Positions 20,742-32,382 of a DNA stretch of 64,000 nt are shown piece after piece (the first letter of the stretch is position 1; each line of letters starts with the position of its first letter). The notes beneath the pieces are model-generated. The model ran no database searches and was not told where the DNA came from. It was given only the letters and a program-made list of their open reading frames with translations. Source of the stretch: Litsea cubeba (lineage: Eukaryota; Streptophyta; Magnoliopsida; Laurales; Lauraceae); NCBI GenBank assembly GCA_012931725.1, contig WHSA01001031.1:62001-126000 (forward strand), written 5' to 3'. The position numbers and the translations under genes are program-made.

Positions 20742-20892
20742 AGGTTGGGTGGTGTTCATACCTTATATCTCTCATAGGGATTGATCTGAAGGCCTTCAGG
20801 TTGACAATATCACTCCAGCAAAAAGCAAAAGAACTTTTTTAAACAAAAGGCCTTAAAAAGACTCTTTTGAAATGAAGATATAACATAGGGGT

Positions 20893-20905
20893 TTATTTAT
20901 AAAAA
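20893..20905 (+). promoter_or_regulatory. Candidate TATA element of SPT16
   Basis: The sequence TTATTTATAAAAA lies about 150 bases upstream of the predicted 5'-UTR donor and about 30-40 bases upstream of the start of a pyrimidine-rich (CT-rich) stretch typical of plant 5' UTRs. Transcription start near 20,930-20,940 is inferred. Confidence 0.45.
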
Positions 20906-21047
20906 CCTCCAATTTCACAAAGACCTAAGCCAGCAATTGCACTCATGTTATGATTTTCCTGTCTCCTTCCCCATCTCATTTTCCCTTTCTCCATTTCTCC
21001 TTCTCTCCGTATCACGAGCTCCCAAGTCGGAACCGACGCTGCCTAAC

Positions 21048-21533
21048 GTAAGTCTCTCTATTTCTCACATATGGTTCTTAGATTTTGATTTGAGGCCTTT
21101 TGGACACTTCCCTTTGGGATTTTGAGGCTCTTAATGTTGATGCCTTATCTCGGATTCTAACCTTGAGGAGTTTGGGGGCTCTTAGTGATTTTGATTTCAC
21201 GATTTTTCTTATTTGGGGTTTTTTTTTTTTCAGTGTAATAATGTCCGATTTCTCAGCTTTATTTAATTTTTTTCAGCTGGGGTTGTTGATTCCATGTGGT
21301 GCCTGGTCTTGTGATTTGGTGATTTCTGTATTTTTGGGGGAATCTATTGTCTTTCTCATTATATGAATATTTGATCTATTTTCCATTTTCTAAAATCTTA
21401 TTTGCATGATTTATTTGTGTGATCTTCTTACCATTGATCTTCATTGAATACCTGCCACCTGCTTGTTTTTATTCCTTATATTATATAATCTTCCAACATG
21501 TGAACTTATTCACTCAATTATCTTTTCTTACAG
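21048..21533 (+). other. Predicted 5'-UTR intron of SPT16
   Basis: A strong donor AAC/GTAAGT lies at 21,048. A T-rich tract ending in TTTTCTTACAG gives an acceptor at 21,533. A second acceptor, GAGATTTTCAG at 21,660, lies two bases before the start codon and could be used instead. The intervening sequence is T-rich like plant introns. Confidence 0.7.
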
Positions 21534-21662
21534 ATCAAAAAAAATAAAAAATAAAAAAACAGAGAGAATTATCATTTCATTATTTTATGAAATTTTATGC
21601 TTGTTACTGAGGTTGGTTTGTTGTGGATTTGGGTTAGCTGTAGATTCTGGAGATTTTCAGTT

Positions 21663-24600
21663 ATGGCGGAAAATCGAAATGGAAATTCTGGAAAACCCCT
21701 TCCTCCCAATGGAAATGCGACCAAGGGAGGGAACAATTACACAATCAATCTCGATAATTTCGAAAAGCGGATTAAAGGGTTCTATTCTCACTGGGAGAAA
21801 AACAAAACCGATCACTGGGGTGCTTCAAATGCACTTGCAGTAGCAACGCCCCCAGCTTCTGATGACTTGAGGTACCTGAAATCCTCAGCTTTGAATGTGT
21901 GGTTGCTTGGTTATGAATTCCCAGAGACTATCATGGTTTTCATGAAGAAAGAGATCCATTTCATTTGTACCCAGAGGAAGGCCTCTCTGCTTGAAACCAT
22001 TAAGAAATCTGCCAAAGAGGCGGTTGGAGCTGATGTTTTGATACATGTCAAGCCAAAGAACGATGATGGAACCGGCTTGATGGATGAAATATTTCGTGCT
22101 ATCAGTGCAAGATCGAAATCCGATGGTCACGATAACCCTGTCCTTGGGTACATTGCAAAAGAGCTTCCGGAGGGGAAGCTTTTGGAGTCATGGACGGAGA
22201 AGCTGAAGGCCTCTGATTTCCAGCTTTGTGATGTAACAAATGGATTCTCTGAGCTTTTTGCTGTTAAGGAAGACACAGAGATTACGAATGTGAAGAAAGC
22301 TGCATTCTTGACTGCATCCGTCGTGAAGCACTTTGTTGTACCAAAGCTTGAGAAGATCATTGATGAGGAGAGGAAGGTTTCACATTTCTCTTTAATGAAT
22401 GACACAGAGAAGGCCATACTTGACCCTGCGAAGGTCAAGGTCAAACTGAAGGCAGAAAATGTTGATATCTGTTACCCTCCAATCTTCCAGAGTGGGGGTG
22501 AGTTCGATCTCAAACCGAATGCTTCAAGCAATGATGAAAATCTGTACTATGATTCAACAAGCGTGATCATATGTGCAATTGGTTCGCGCTACAACAGCTA
22601 CTGCTCAAACCTTGCCAGGACATTTTTGATTGATGCCAATGCTATGCAGAGTAAGGCATATAATGTGCTGCTGAAGGCACATGAGGCGGCAATAAATGCA
22701 TTGAAGCCTGGGAACAAGGTCAGTTCTGTTTATCAAGCAGCAGTTGCAGTCGTGGAGAGAGATGCTCCTGAATTTGCTTCTTTCCTGACGAAATCTGCAG
22801 GAACAGGTATTGGGCTCGAGTTCCGTGAGATGAGTTTGAGCTTAAGTGCTCGAAATGATCGGATCTTGAAGGCAGGGATGGTTTTTAATGTGTCTCTCGG
22901 ATTCCAGAATTTACAAGCTGAAACCAAGAATCCAAAGACTGAAAAATTCTCAATGTTGCTTGCTGACACAGTTATTGTCAAGGAAAAAGCTGCTGAAGTT
23001 GTAACTTCTATTAGCTCCAAAGCTGTAAAGGATGTTGCGTACTCGTTCAATGAGGGTGATGAGGAAGAAGAGCATCTAAAGGTCAAGTGCGAGGTTAAAG
23101 GCATTGAGGCATTCTCATCAAAAGCAACTCTGAGATCAGACAACCAGGAGATGTCAAAAGAGGAGCTCCGTAGACAGCACCAGGCAGAACTGGCTCGGCA
23201 GAAAAATGAAGAAACTGCTCGGAGGTTGGCTGGTGCTGGTAGCGCAACTGGGGATGGACGTGGTTCTGCAAGAAGTTCAAGCGACCTTATTGCCTACAAG
23301 AACGTCAACGACATCCCCCAATCAAGGGAATTGATGATACAGATTGATCAAAAGAATGAAGCTATACTCTTGCCAATTTACGGGTGCATGGTGCCTTTTC
23401 ACATTGCTACCGTCAAGAGTGTGACCAGTCAGCAGGACGGTAATCGCACCTGCTATATCCGTATAATCTTCAATGTTCCAGGGACCCCATTTAATCCCCA
23501 TGATGCAAACTCAATGAAATTCCAGGGTTCTATTTATCTGAAAGAGGTCTCTTTCCGCTCTAAGGATCCAAGGCACAGCAGTGAAGTGGTGCAGTTGATT
23601 AAAACCCTCCGGCGGCAGGTCACATCGAGAGAGTCTGAGAGGGCTGAAAGGGCTACTTTGGTTACGCAGGAGAAACTGCAACTTGCAGGCTCTAAATTTA
23701 AGCCAATTAGATTGTCAGATTTGTGGATCCGTCCACCGTTTGGTGGTCGGGGAAGGAAGCTCACAGGCAGCTTTGAAGCGCATGTTAACGGGTTCCGCTA
23801 TTCTACCTCCAGACCCGATGAGCGTGTGGATGTCATGTATGGGAACATCAAGCATGCATTCTTTCAGCCAGCAGAGAAAGAGATGATAACTCTTCTACAT
23901 TTCCACCTTCACAATCATATCATGGTAGGAAACAAGAAAACCAAAGATGTGCAGTTCTACGTTGAGGTGATGGATGTTGTCCAGACCTTAGGTGGAGGGA
24001 GGAGATCAGCGAATGATCCTGATGAGATAGAGGAAGAGCAGCGGGAGAGAGACAGGAAGAACAGGATAAACGCGGAGTACCAGAACTTTGTCAATCGGGT
24101 TAATGATCTTTGGGGGCAGCCGCAGTTCAGAGGGCTTGATCTTGAGTTTGACCAGCCTCTGAGGGAGCTTGGCTTCCATGGAGTCCCTCACAAGGCTTCT
24201 GCATTCATTGTTCCAACATCCAGCTGCTTGGTTGAACTGATCGAAACTCCATTCCTGGTGATTACCTTGAGTGAGATCGAGATTGTAAATCTGGAAAGGG
24301 TTGGGCTTGGCCAGAAGAACTTTGACATGACCATTGTTTTTAAGGACTTCAAACGTGATGTTCTCCGCATAGATTCGATTCCTTCTACATCTCTTGATGC
24401 CATTAAAGAATGGCTTGACACGACGGACCTCAAGTACTATGAAAGTAGGCTGAACCTGAACTGGCGGCCTATCCTGAAAACTATCACCGATGATCCTGAG
24501 AAGTTCATTGAAGATGGCGGGTGGGAATTCTTGAATTTGGAGGCTAGTGACTCAGACAGTGAAAATTCAGTGGAATCTGACCAAGGTTATGAGCCATCTG

Positions 24601-24890
24601 ATGTGCAGTCAGAATCAGAATCCGAGGATGAGGGTGATGATAGTGAATCTCTGGTGGAGTCAGATGAGGATGAAGAGGAAGACTCAGAGGGGGACTCGGA
24701 GGAGGAGAAAGGGAAGACCTGGGAGGAGTTGGAGAGGGAGGCGAGTAATGCTGATAGGGAGAAAGGTGCCGAGTCCGACAGTGAAGATGAGAGGAAGAGG
24801 AGGAAGATTAAAGCTTTTGGGAAGTCCCGTGTTCCTGATAGAAGGGATTCGAGAGGCATCCCACCTGCCAAGAGGCCAAAAATGAGGTAA
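21663..24890 (+). CDS. SPT16: FACT complex subunit SPT16
   Basis: A single uninterrupted frame of 1,075 residues, close to the roughly 1,070 of plant SPT16. It encodes the large subunit of the nuclear histone chaperone FACT, which with SSRP1 binds H2A-H2B and H3-H4 and lets RNA polymerase II pass nucleosomes. The layout fits the family: an N-terminal aminopeptidase-like (pita-bread) domain at about residues 20-460 without metal-binding catalytic residues, a charged linker with KEELRRQHQAELARQKNEE near 510, the dimerisation domain at about 540-720, a PH-like middle domain at about 800-950 (VPHKASAFIVPTSSCLVEL, FKDFKRDVLRIDSIP), then an acidic Asp/Glu/Ser tail from about 962 and a basic C terminus (RKRRKI...KRPKMR). 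The start is the ATG giving MAENRNGNSG. The frame is open 22 codons further upstream but has no other ATG. The coding part has no intron. It is the only clearly functional host gene here. Confidence 0.97.
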   Translation: MAENRNGNSGKPLPPNGNATKGGNNYTINLDNFEKRIKGFYSHWEKNKTDHWGASNALAVATPPASDDLRYLKSSALNVWLLGYEFPETIMVFMKKEIHFICTQRKASLLETIKKSAKEAVGADVLIHVKPKNDDGTGLMDEIFRAISARSKSDGHDNPVLGYIAKELPEGKLLESWTEKLKASDFQLCDVTNGFSELFAVKEDTEITNVKKAAFLTASVVKHFVVPKLEKIIDEERKVSHFSLMNDTEKAILDPAKVKVKLKAENVDICYPPIFQSGGEFDLKPNASSNDENLYYDSTSVIICAIGSRYNSYCSNLARTFLIDANAMQSKAYNVLLKAHEAAINALKPGNKVSSVYQAAVAVVERDAPEFASFLTKSAGTGIGLEFREMSLSLSARNDRILKAGMVFNVSLGFQNLQAETKNPKTEKFSMLLADTVIVKEKAAEVVTSISSKAVKDVAYSFNEGDEEEEHLKVKCEVKGIEAFSSKATLRSDNQEMSKEELRRQHQAELARQKNEETARRLAGAGSATGDGRGSARSSSDLIAYKNVNDIPQSRELMIQIDQKNEAILLPIYGCMVPFHIATVKSVTSQQDGNRTCYIRIIFNVPGTPFNPHDANSMKFQGSIYLKEVSFRSKDPRHSSEVVQLIKTLRRQVTSRESERAERATLVTQEKLQLAGSKFKPIRLSDLWIRPPFGGRGRKLTGSFEAHVNGFRYSTSRPDERVDVMYGNIKHAFFQPAEKEMITLLHFHLHNHIMVGNKKTKDVQFYVEVMDVVQTLGGGRRSANDPDEIEEEQRERDRKNRINAEYQNFVNRVNDLWGQPQFRGLDLEFDQPLRELGFHGVPHKASAFIVPTSSCLVELIETPFLVITLSEIEIVNLERVGLGQKNFDMTIVFKDFKRDVLRIDSIPSTSLDAIKEWLDTTDLKYYESRLNLNWRPILKTITDDPEKFIEDGGWEFLNLEASDSDSENSVESDQGYEPSDVQSESESEDEGDDSESLVESDEDEEEDSEGDSEEEKGKTWEELEREASNADREKGAESDSEDERKRRKIKAFGKSRVPDRRDSRGIPPAKRPKMR

Positions 24891-26880
24891 ATGTGTCGGT
24901 GTTTTTTGTTGCTGTTCAGTACAGTTTCTTAGTTTAGACCTTTTCACTGGAAGCTTCTCGTGTGAAGTTATAAAAAAAAAAAAGGCGCTTCTCTTTTGTG
25001 TGAACCTGTGTTTAGTGGGGTTGTGGTACTTTGTTGGATATTGTTGTGGAGATTTAGACATTGCACTTCAGCTTGTTCTAATGGAAATGGAACGATGGTT
25101 GTATCTTTTTGCACTAATATGCACCTTGCAATAGTCCTAATGGAGTGATGATTGCATCTTTGGTGTAATTCATGGCAGCAAGATGGCTGCTATAAAATAT
25201 ATAACTGAGTTCATGCTGCTAAGATATGCAGAACTTATATATGTCCATCATTTAACAGATACTTACAGGCTAAATTTGTATGAATATGGATATGTGTGTC
25301 GGAATCTATGGATAGCAGGTTTTCATTTTGGCAATTCCCAAAACATAGGATTAATTTTAAATATAATTTTTTTTAAATAAATAACAATGATTTGCAAAAA
25401 TAGCACCAGTAGAATATTATTTACAAATCTTACTCTAGTGCTCAAGTAATATGTTCTTCAATTTTAGTTAGATTTCCAAAGAAGAAAAGCTGAAAGTTTT
25501 ATGAACTAAAAAATGTGTAAACTAGCAATTGAAGAATTCATGAAGAGTCCTCATGGTGTCATCTCCAAGATGTAGCCAACACAGGTGCGTTGCTCATTTA
25601 TTCTGAACATTTAGAATCTGATATGCTTTCATTTGAGGAGATTTGACCAACACAGATATGTTACTAATTTTTAAACAATTCATGCAGCATGGTTCTTAGG
25701 ATGCTCTCCTTCGTCATTTTTGTGTTTTCAGGCCTCCACCTTAAACATTTTACCCTCTTTGCATATGCATCATGGCAGTACATTTCTTATTTTAACTGGT
25801 TTATTTGCTAGACCACTAGTCCAAGGGTGTCCTTATGGATGTGGTCATCTTTCATTGATCCAAACTGTGATTGAAATCATTCTCCTGCACCGAGTAATCT
25901 TAATCTTGCTTGTGTTTCTTCTATCTGCCATTGAACATAGAGTGCTGGTTAATGGTCTTCTCAAGGTAATTCAGATAGTTACAGTTTGGTGTGAAGCCCT
26001 TTGGTTTATTTCCCATCAGCAATTGACCCTACTGATGATCGATAATGTGGGTAACTGGAAGGGGCATCAGCATGTGCAGAATGCTTTGTACATGATGTAA
26101 TTTGCTTTTCGTCATCACAGTTTCCACCTGATTGGATATTGAGTGTTAACAGTCGGTTGATCCTAATCTAAACGTTGACAGTAGCAAGATACAAATTCAA
26201 GATTGCAAAGCATTAAAATTTTGTGCCACTGGCCACCTTTTTTCCATCTACAAGTCGACTGTCTGATGCAGTCCTAGTGCATCATGAGGCTCAAAGTCTA
26301 GAAATAGGCCCACAACCAGTTGGCCCACTTGGCCTAACCCATAATTGGCCAAGTGCATAGTCAACTGGCCATTGGACTTACTCTGGTTAGCTACCCCATT
26401 GGGCACATCTATATCTACCTTTGTCATAGTTAACAATTTGATTAATTTGCATTAGAGCTCACAATTCGTAATTCTAGACTTAAACTGACCAGGAAACTCA
26501 ATGGAGTAGGTTCATTTGATTTGCTTTTTAATTTGTTTTAATCAAAGTTGGAATTCAACAAGTTCGATGAAGCAATTCATCTTCTCCCATGCTTTTAATT
26601 TAGTCCGTCACTAATGCCCACGTTTAAAATCCATCTAAAATCCAGCCACCTAGTATCTCACAATTAGATTGATTACATGTAAATCATGGCTAAAATAAAA
26701 ATAAAAATAAAACTTCATGATTTACTAATGATCAATCTTAAGGTGGTTTAGCTCCAATTTGAGTTACTAGTTAGATAAGGATCAACACAACTAGTGCTTT
26801 TGAGTGGCTTGTACTTTTAGGCAGGCACATTTACAGTTCACTAATTATTCACGCGTTGAACTACAAATAGTATTCAGATT
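24891..26880. other. SPT16 3' UTR and intergenic sequence
   Basis: The first 200-300 bases after the stop are probably 3' UTR, with an A11 run at 24,973. No canonical polyadenylation signal stands out. The remainder is AT-rich with only short, unrecognisable open frames. I see no gene. Confidence 0.5.
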
Positions 26881-26885
26881 TCAAG

Positions 26886-27065
26886 AATGGCTACTTACTC
26901 AAGTGGTAAGGAGCATCAGTTTTTATCTGGCTACTCGGAGTTCGAATCCTAGATATGTCACTTCTATCCGCTTGTGCGAGCTCCTATTCCACTTGTGTGG
27001 GCTTTCTTCCCGCGTTTGCGGACTTCCTTCCCACTTTAGTGGGCTAGTTTTTGGTATGTACGAGG
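26886..27065 (+). mobile_element. Candidate tRNA-derived SINE
   Basis: Box A-like ACTCAAGTGGTAAGGAGC (near 26,897-26,914) and box B-like GAGTTCGAATCC (26,938-26,949) are about 40 bases apart, as in RNA polymerase III promoters of tRNA-derived SINEs. The sequence does not fold as a tRNA. Downstream are repeated CTTGTG(C/T)G(A/G)GCT-type segments. No flanking duplication or A-tail was found, so the ends are not defined. Confidence 0.5.
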
Positions 27066-29000
27066 ACCATGTAACTATCACCTACACAGTTTTGGAATTT
27101 CTAAGAAGGTTTCTTATATATGTATTTTTAATCTAGCAAGTTCCTAGAAGATTTTGTTGATCTACTTTCTTAGTTTACATAATTCGAAGAAGATCTTGTA
27201 GATCTAGCAAAATAGCTGATTGGAATTAGTCAGGGAGACGTAAAAAACAATCTTTATGAAAAAGGAAAATTGACATGTAATCATCTCAAGAAAAGAAAGA
27301 AATCCTCTACAAGATTAGATCAGAGACTATCATCCCGTGCTCTAGAAATTTCCTTGTATTTCTCTCATTTATGCATTATAAGCATTCAAAAGATACTTAT
27401 CTTTGCTCTATCAGATATGATGTGTCTCTGTCTCATTGAGAATGCGCCCACCATGTATGATGATTCCATGGGCTACCGACAATGATGACTCCTGCAGCAG
27501 GAAGGTCGAAAAGACTTGTGTAATGGCTCCAGCCCAACAATTCCACTATATTTTGGTAAAAGTAAGAGACTCTGAGATTGTCTTGCTTCGATTCTCGTAT
27601 CTTAAATTAGGTTTTCTTTTGATTGTCAATTTCACTAAGAAAAAGGGAAAAGAAAATCCAAAGGAAATCAACCCAAAAACACCTCCTCCAAGAAAGAAAA
27701 AAAACAAGAAAAGAAATATTGATTGGTTTTTTTTAATTCTGCAATCCAATTACTTGTAATTTTCATTTAGATTATTTGTTGCATTCTTTTAAAGTTTCGA
27801 GAGTGTTTAGATAATTGCATAATGAAATATCAATAAATTTGGATATTGTAAGATTTCATTATCACTGAACAGAATAGCGTCATATGATAACTAGCAAAAC
27901 TGGCTCGTGCTAAGTTCGGGCCAAAATATAAAAAATAGAAAGGGTTCGCAGTTGACAGCGGACAAGTTCCCAAAATCTAGAACTTTGGGAATTTTGGACC
28001 CATACCTCTAGGATCATGACCCTTAGCCTAACTACAATTAATATATTAGGATTGGCCCTTTTGTGAGGGGATGTTTGAGCTTGGCGTCTCCTCACAGTTG
28101 GTCTATGGGACTCGTATGGGGCCATGTGGGTGGCAAGCGGAATTCTGGGGTGCCAATAACTTCGGGAGCACCAAATAACCATACGAGCATCCCAAGCCCG
28201 TGGATCCACTGTGATGGACCATATAAACCCTATATTCGAAGGACAATCATAAACCTAGGTCGGTTAGTACTTTTCCCCTTGACTCCTTAATCATGCTATC
28301 CGGTAGGTTAGTGACTTTGCACATTACATGACACGAGCATTTATCCACTCTATTCATTATTATTTTGTGTTGGTTTGGTGTGTATGCAAGACTATTATGG
28401 GATGTTGGGCATTGAGGACTACTTGGTTGTGGTTTGGGTATGTCATGTGAAATATGCGTGTGGGGTAGTCCTCCTCGTTTGACCCTGCCATATGTGTTTG
28501 GTGGTAATACCCAACAAGGGCTTGGTTGTGGCACTGAGTGTGTGAGATGTATGGTCCTTGATTCTTCGAGTTTGGCACCCCTCGGTGGACTAGGTCTCCC
28601 ACGGTTTAGAGCGCCTCACCGTAGATTAAGGTTGAGGTGTGTGTGTGGCTATCGTCTGCAGATCGGGAGATGGTTGTACGCCATTGGGCAAGCGTACATT
28701 ATGGGAGATAATGTGCAGCTGCGTTGTTTTCATGCTTTTAATTGCCAAGCTTGCCTGGGTATGTTTGTATTGGGCCCATGAGGGTTGCCATGTTGGCATG
28801 TTGCTAGAGAGTGTAGGTAGGGCTTCATCTTCGGACGATTCATGTGGTTGGTACTTATTCATGCTTTAATGTCTAGCATTCCGTATGTTATTGCTCTTTT
28901 GATATATTACTGTCATTACTCTATTTGATGCATATTATATTGTTATTCACATTTATTTACTTGCTAGATTATCGTAATCCGATGATACCACATTTGGTGC
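27066..29000. other. Intergenic sequence, probably an old LTR-retrotransposon remnant
   Basis: No supported gene. From about 28,050 to 29,000 the sequence is less AT-rich and resembles noncoding LTR sequence. It appears to continue at 37,511 after the MITE and solo LTR are removed. This is an impression from sequence style; there is no protein evidence. Confidence 0.35.
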
Positions 29001-29009
29001 TTAGGTACC

Positions 29010-29734
29010 ATAGTTGTCATTTATGTTTCGTTCCGGCCAGAATGGCCAGTCGTTCTGTTTCGGCTGAAATCTTGGATTTCGGTGGAAACTCCTAGATCTC
29101 GGCTGAAATAGGCGAGTATCAGATTTTCATTTGAGTTTTTTTCCTATAAAAACCTAGCTTCTTCTCAGTTTTTAACTAGGTGAAGAAGCAAAAGAAGAAG
29201 ATGAGGAGGAGGAAGATGGGAACCTAACTGGAGCTCCAGACTGCTCACCTGCTACCCACTCGCCATTTCCAGTCGCATGGCACCCCTTACCCCTGCTTTC
29301 CTCGTATGAAATCTTTTGTGAAGCAGTCTCATCTCACCTCGTCTAGAATGTTCTCTATCAAAGGGGAAAGGGCAAATGCCCTTTTCAAAATGGTTTTACC
29401 CTTTTTCATTTTTCTATTGTTATAAAAAAAAAAACTTTTTTGTGGCTTTATTTATTTATTTATTTATTTATTTTTAAGACCTGAAGAATTGATTTGAGTG
29501 CTAATGACCTTGGACTTTCTGTAAGGTGTGTGTGAGCATAATATGACATTAGTCAAATGTAAATATAATGCTAAAATTTTAGTATTTATTTTATTCTTTT
29601 ATTTATATATTTTTTTATTAATTTATTTTTTTGATAAGTTACACTTAAAAGTTTAACCAAAATTCCGAAACTCCGAAATATTTCATTTTGGAGGCCAAAC
29701 CAGAATGGATATCGAAATGGAATTGACAACTATG
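29010..29734. mobile_element. Non-autonomous Mutator-like element (MULE MITE), 725 bp
   Basis: Exact 9-bp duplications TTAGGTACC flank it at 29,001-29,009 and 29,735-29,743. The ends are inverted: ATAGTTGTCATTTATGTTTCG on the left, and the mirror of CATAGTTGTCAATTCCATTTCG on the right, extending to a CCAGAATGG block. The interior has no open frame of note. It has a GA-rich and CTCC-rich piece near 29,190-29,260 and a TTTA microsatellite at 29,447-29,475. Confidence 0.88.
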
Positions 29735-31393
29735 TTAGGTACCGATGCCCTGATCGACAACCCCAAGTATAGGGCTGCGATGTAGTAATAATCTGGTGAG
29801 GCCAGATCGATCCACAGGGAGCAATGTTGTTTAAAAAACTTTCCAACTTTTAACTTGTCCTAATTGGGAACTAAATCTAGTCTAAATAAGAAACTAATTA
29901 AATTACATAAACTTTGCTAAAAGAAATTAATGTAAAAAGTTTAATGACAATGCTTTCCAAAAATAAAAGAACTATTGTAATAAAGAAAACCTAATATAAG
30001 CAATCATAAAATATCTAACAGCCTGCAAAAGAACAAACTCATCAAAACAACCAATTTAATATGAAAAATCAAAACAAAACTTCCTAAATTAGATCCCACT
30101 TTCCAAAACAATTTACAATGCAAATATGGATGATTTATGATTCCCTAAATGCAAAGAATGCAAGTTTCTAAAAATCTGATGAATGCTAAAAATTTTCAAG
30201 TATGAAAAAACTTGTGCACATGCCTTTCTTCACTGGACTGTACGACCTACCTAAAATAATCCAAACCTAGATCTATTGGCTGCAATTCGAACCTTGATGG
30301 TGCATGAACAAAAAAAAAAAAAAAAAGTGAAAATAAAATTAAGATGAAAAAGTTATTATCTCCTAAAGATGCCTAGTTGAACAGTTTTGTACTAGAAATC
30401 TGCTATTTTTCAAGGAAAAAAATCCACGTTTTCCTGATTTTCCCGCTCGCACACTTTGTGAACACGGTCGGGTCAAATCTGTTGAAACTGTGCAGAATTT
30501 TTCACTATTAACATACCAAGTCCGAATTTAATCTTTCTAATCAGTGCACAAACTTTGATTTTCAGCAGCAAAATATAATTTTAAACATGAAACCTGATTC
30601 TAATGAATGCACTAATCACTTTTCAGCCATAGATCGTGCAAATAACATAAATAGAAAGTTTCTAATCTAACATAAAAGATGCAAATAGAAGTTTCCTAAT
30701 CAGTAAAATTGATGTAAAACTAATCAGGAAATTTACTGAAAATAAAAAGAACAAAGGTGGAAAAATAAAAAGTGGAAAAAATGTATCAAACCTCTAGAAA
30801 CTAGACGATCATACAAGCATTGAAAATGCGATTATGAAGTCCTCTCTTCTGAGAGTAGGAAAAAAAATGCAAGTGATTAGGTGATGTCTCTTGACTTTAA
30901 ATTCATTTTTTTTTCAAAATCTTAGATCTAATCATGTAAAATATTATCTCCAATCAAAACACATAAAAGAACTAGAAATAGAAAACTAAACCACTTATAT
31001 AAAGAACACACATAATCAATCCAAGTAGTGTCTTTATTCCTTGATCTTTGAGTACAAGAAATTAATATTCTCCAATCTTTTTCATTCTCTCAACATGGCC
31101 TCTCAAACTATGCCTAAAAGAATTAAAAGAAAGGAGAATAAGAAAGGGACCTAGAGAGAGAAAGGGAAAGGGGATGGTTGGAGTGTGGCTCTTGGACGTG
31201 TGAACTAAAAGGAACCAAGTGCTTGGATGTTCCATGTAGTGGCTGGCTGCTTATATAGATTTTTGTGCCCATAGGTTTGCTAAGATTTTTTTTTTGGTAG
31301 AAATAAGATATCATTAAATGAAAGAGAAAAACAACTAGAACAAAAGTGAGGAGTAGCAGGCAAAAAAAAAAAAAAAAGAAAGAAAAACTCATC

Positions 31394-32176
31394 CTATGTA
31401 GGCTGCAGAACCTCCCCAAGCCTCACATGAGAGCTAGACTCATAAGACATCTTCGCAAGTTCATGAGCAAATACATTTACATTTCTAGGAACATGGGCAA
31501 AGGAGATCTCTTCAAACTTGGAGATAAAGTCTTTGATATCCAACAAAATAGGATGGATTGACCAACCCATCAACCCATTTATTGCTAGAATCACCTCACG
31601 GGCGTCTGACAAAAGTTTGATATTGCTGAAACCCTGCGACGTAGCTTCCTTTAGCGCATGAAGAATTGCCCTTGCCTCGGCTTCTTTTGGGGAGTTAACC
31701 TTGGGACCATCGATAAATCCTGCATGCAGCCAAGAACCATCAAACCAAATAGCATAGCCAAATCCTGCTTTACCATCTGCGACTCTAAATAAGGCATCTG
31801 TGAACACTTGAGCCTTGCCTTTAGTGTACCAAAAACTCAAATCCCGGTGAAGTTTTGAGGATTTTTGATGATCCTCTTTAGCCTTGCTCATAGGTTGACA
31901 AACCAAACTATGAGCATATAGGATTGTGGACATGGGCTTAAATTTTATGCCCCTGAAAATAAAATCATTTCTGGTTTTCCACAAGGCCCACCAGAGAGCC
32001 AAAACCCATGATTTAGTTTGAGGATGGGTTGGAGGGCTCAACGATTGGCAAAAATTCAGAAAGGAAATCCACCAATCCTTAATTGTAGTAGGAACTATGG
32101 AATGTGAAAGCATTCCAATGTCAGATCCAAACCAAGCCGCCCTAGCATGATCACATAGAAAGAGAGCATGCTCCAC
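31394..32176 (-). pseudogene. LINE C-terminal RNase H domain
   Basis: About 260 residues continue from the zinc-binding reverse-transcriptase tail (HALFLCDHARAAWFG, ALWWALWKTRNDFIF) into an RNase H domain. The first acidic position lies in FTDALFRV, Glu in SPKEAEARAIL, Asp in LLSDAREVI, and the His and final positions in HVPRNVNVFAHELA. In the first motif the usual FTDGSF-type glycine is Ala. Plant L1 LINEs often carry such an RNase H. This frame is open, but its upstream partner frames are broken, so it cannot be made as a working polyprotein. Confidence 0.85.
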
Positions 32177-32214
32177 CGATTCTTCTGCTTTTGTGCAAAT
32201 AGGGCATAGGGCTT

Positions 32215-32382
32215 CATTGGAGATATTTTTGTCATAAAGCCATTTGCGTACCTGAATTGCGTTATTAAGGCATTTCCAACAAAAAAAAAAACAGAACTCA
32301 TTGGAGATATTTTTGTCATAAAGCCATTTGCGTACCTGAATTGCGTTATTAAGGCATTTCCAACAAAAAAACAGAACTCTTT
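32215..32382. repeat. 84-bp tandem duplication inside the LINE
   Basis: The segment starting CATTGGAGATATTTTTGTCA occurs at 32,215 and again at 32,299. The two copies differ only in the A-run length at the junction. The unit is a multiple of three, so the coding frame would survive, but the duplicated peptide falls in the zinc-binding tail. Confidence 0.95.

Noticed and set aside
25720..26100. Hydrophobic open frame of about 126 codons
   Set aside because: Several lines of hydrophobic residues but no family motif and no splice or promoter support; most likely chance.
26896..26950. tRNA gene
   Set aside because: A and B boxes are present but the arms do not pair; better described as a SINE promoter.
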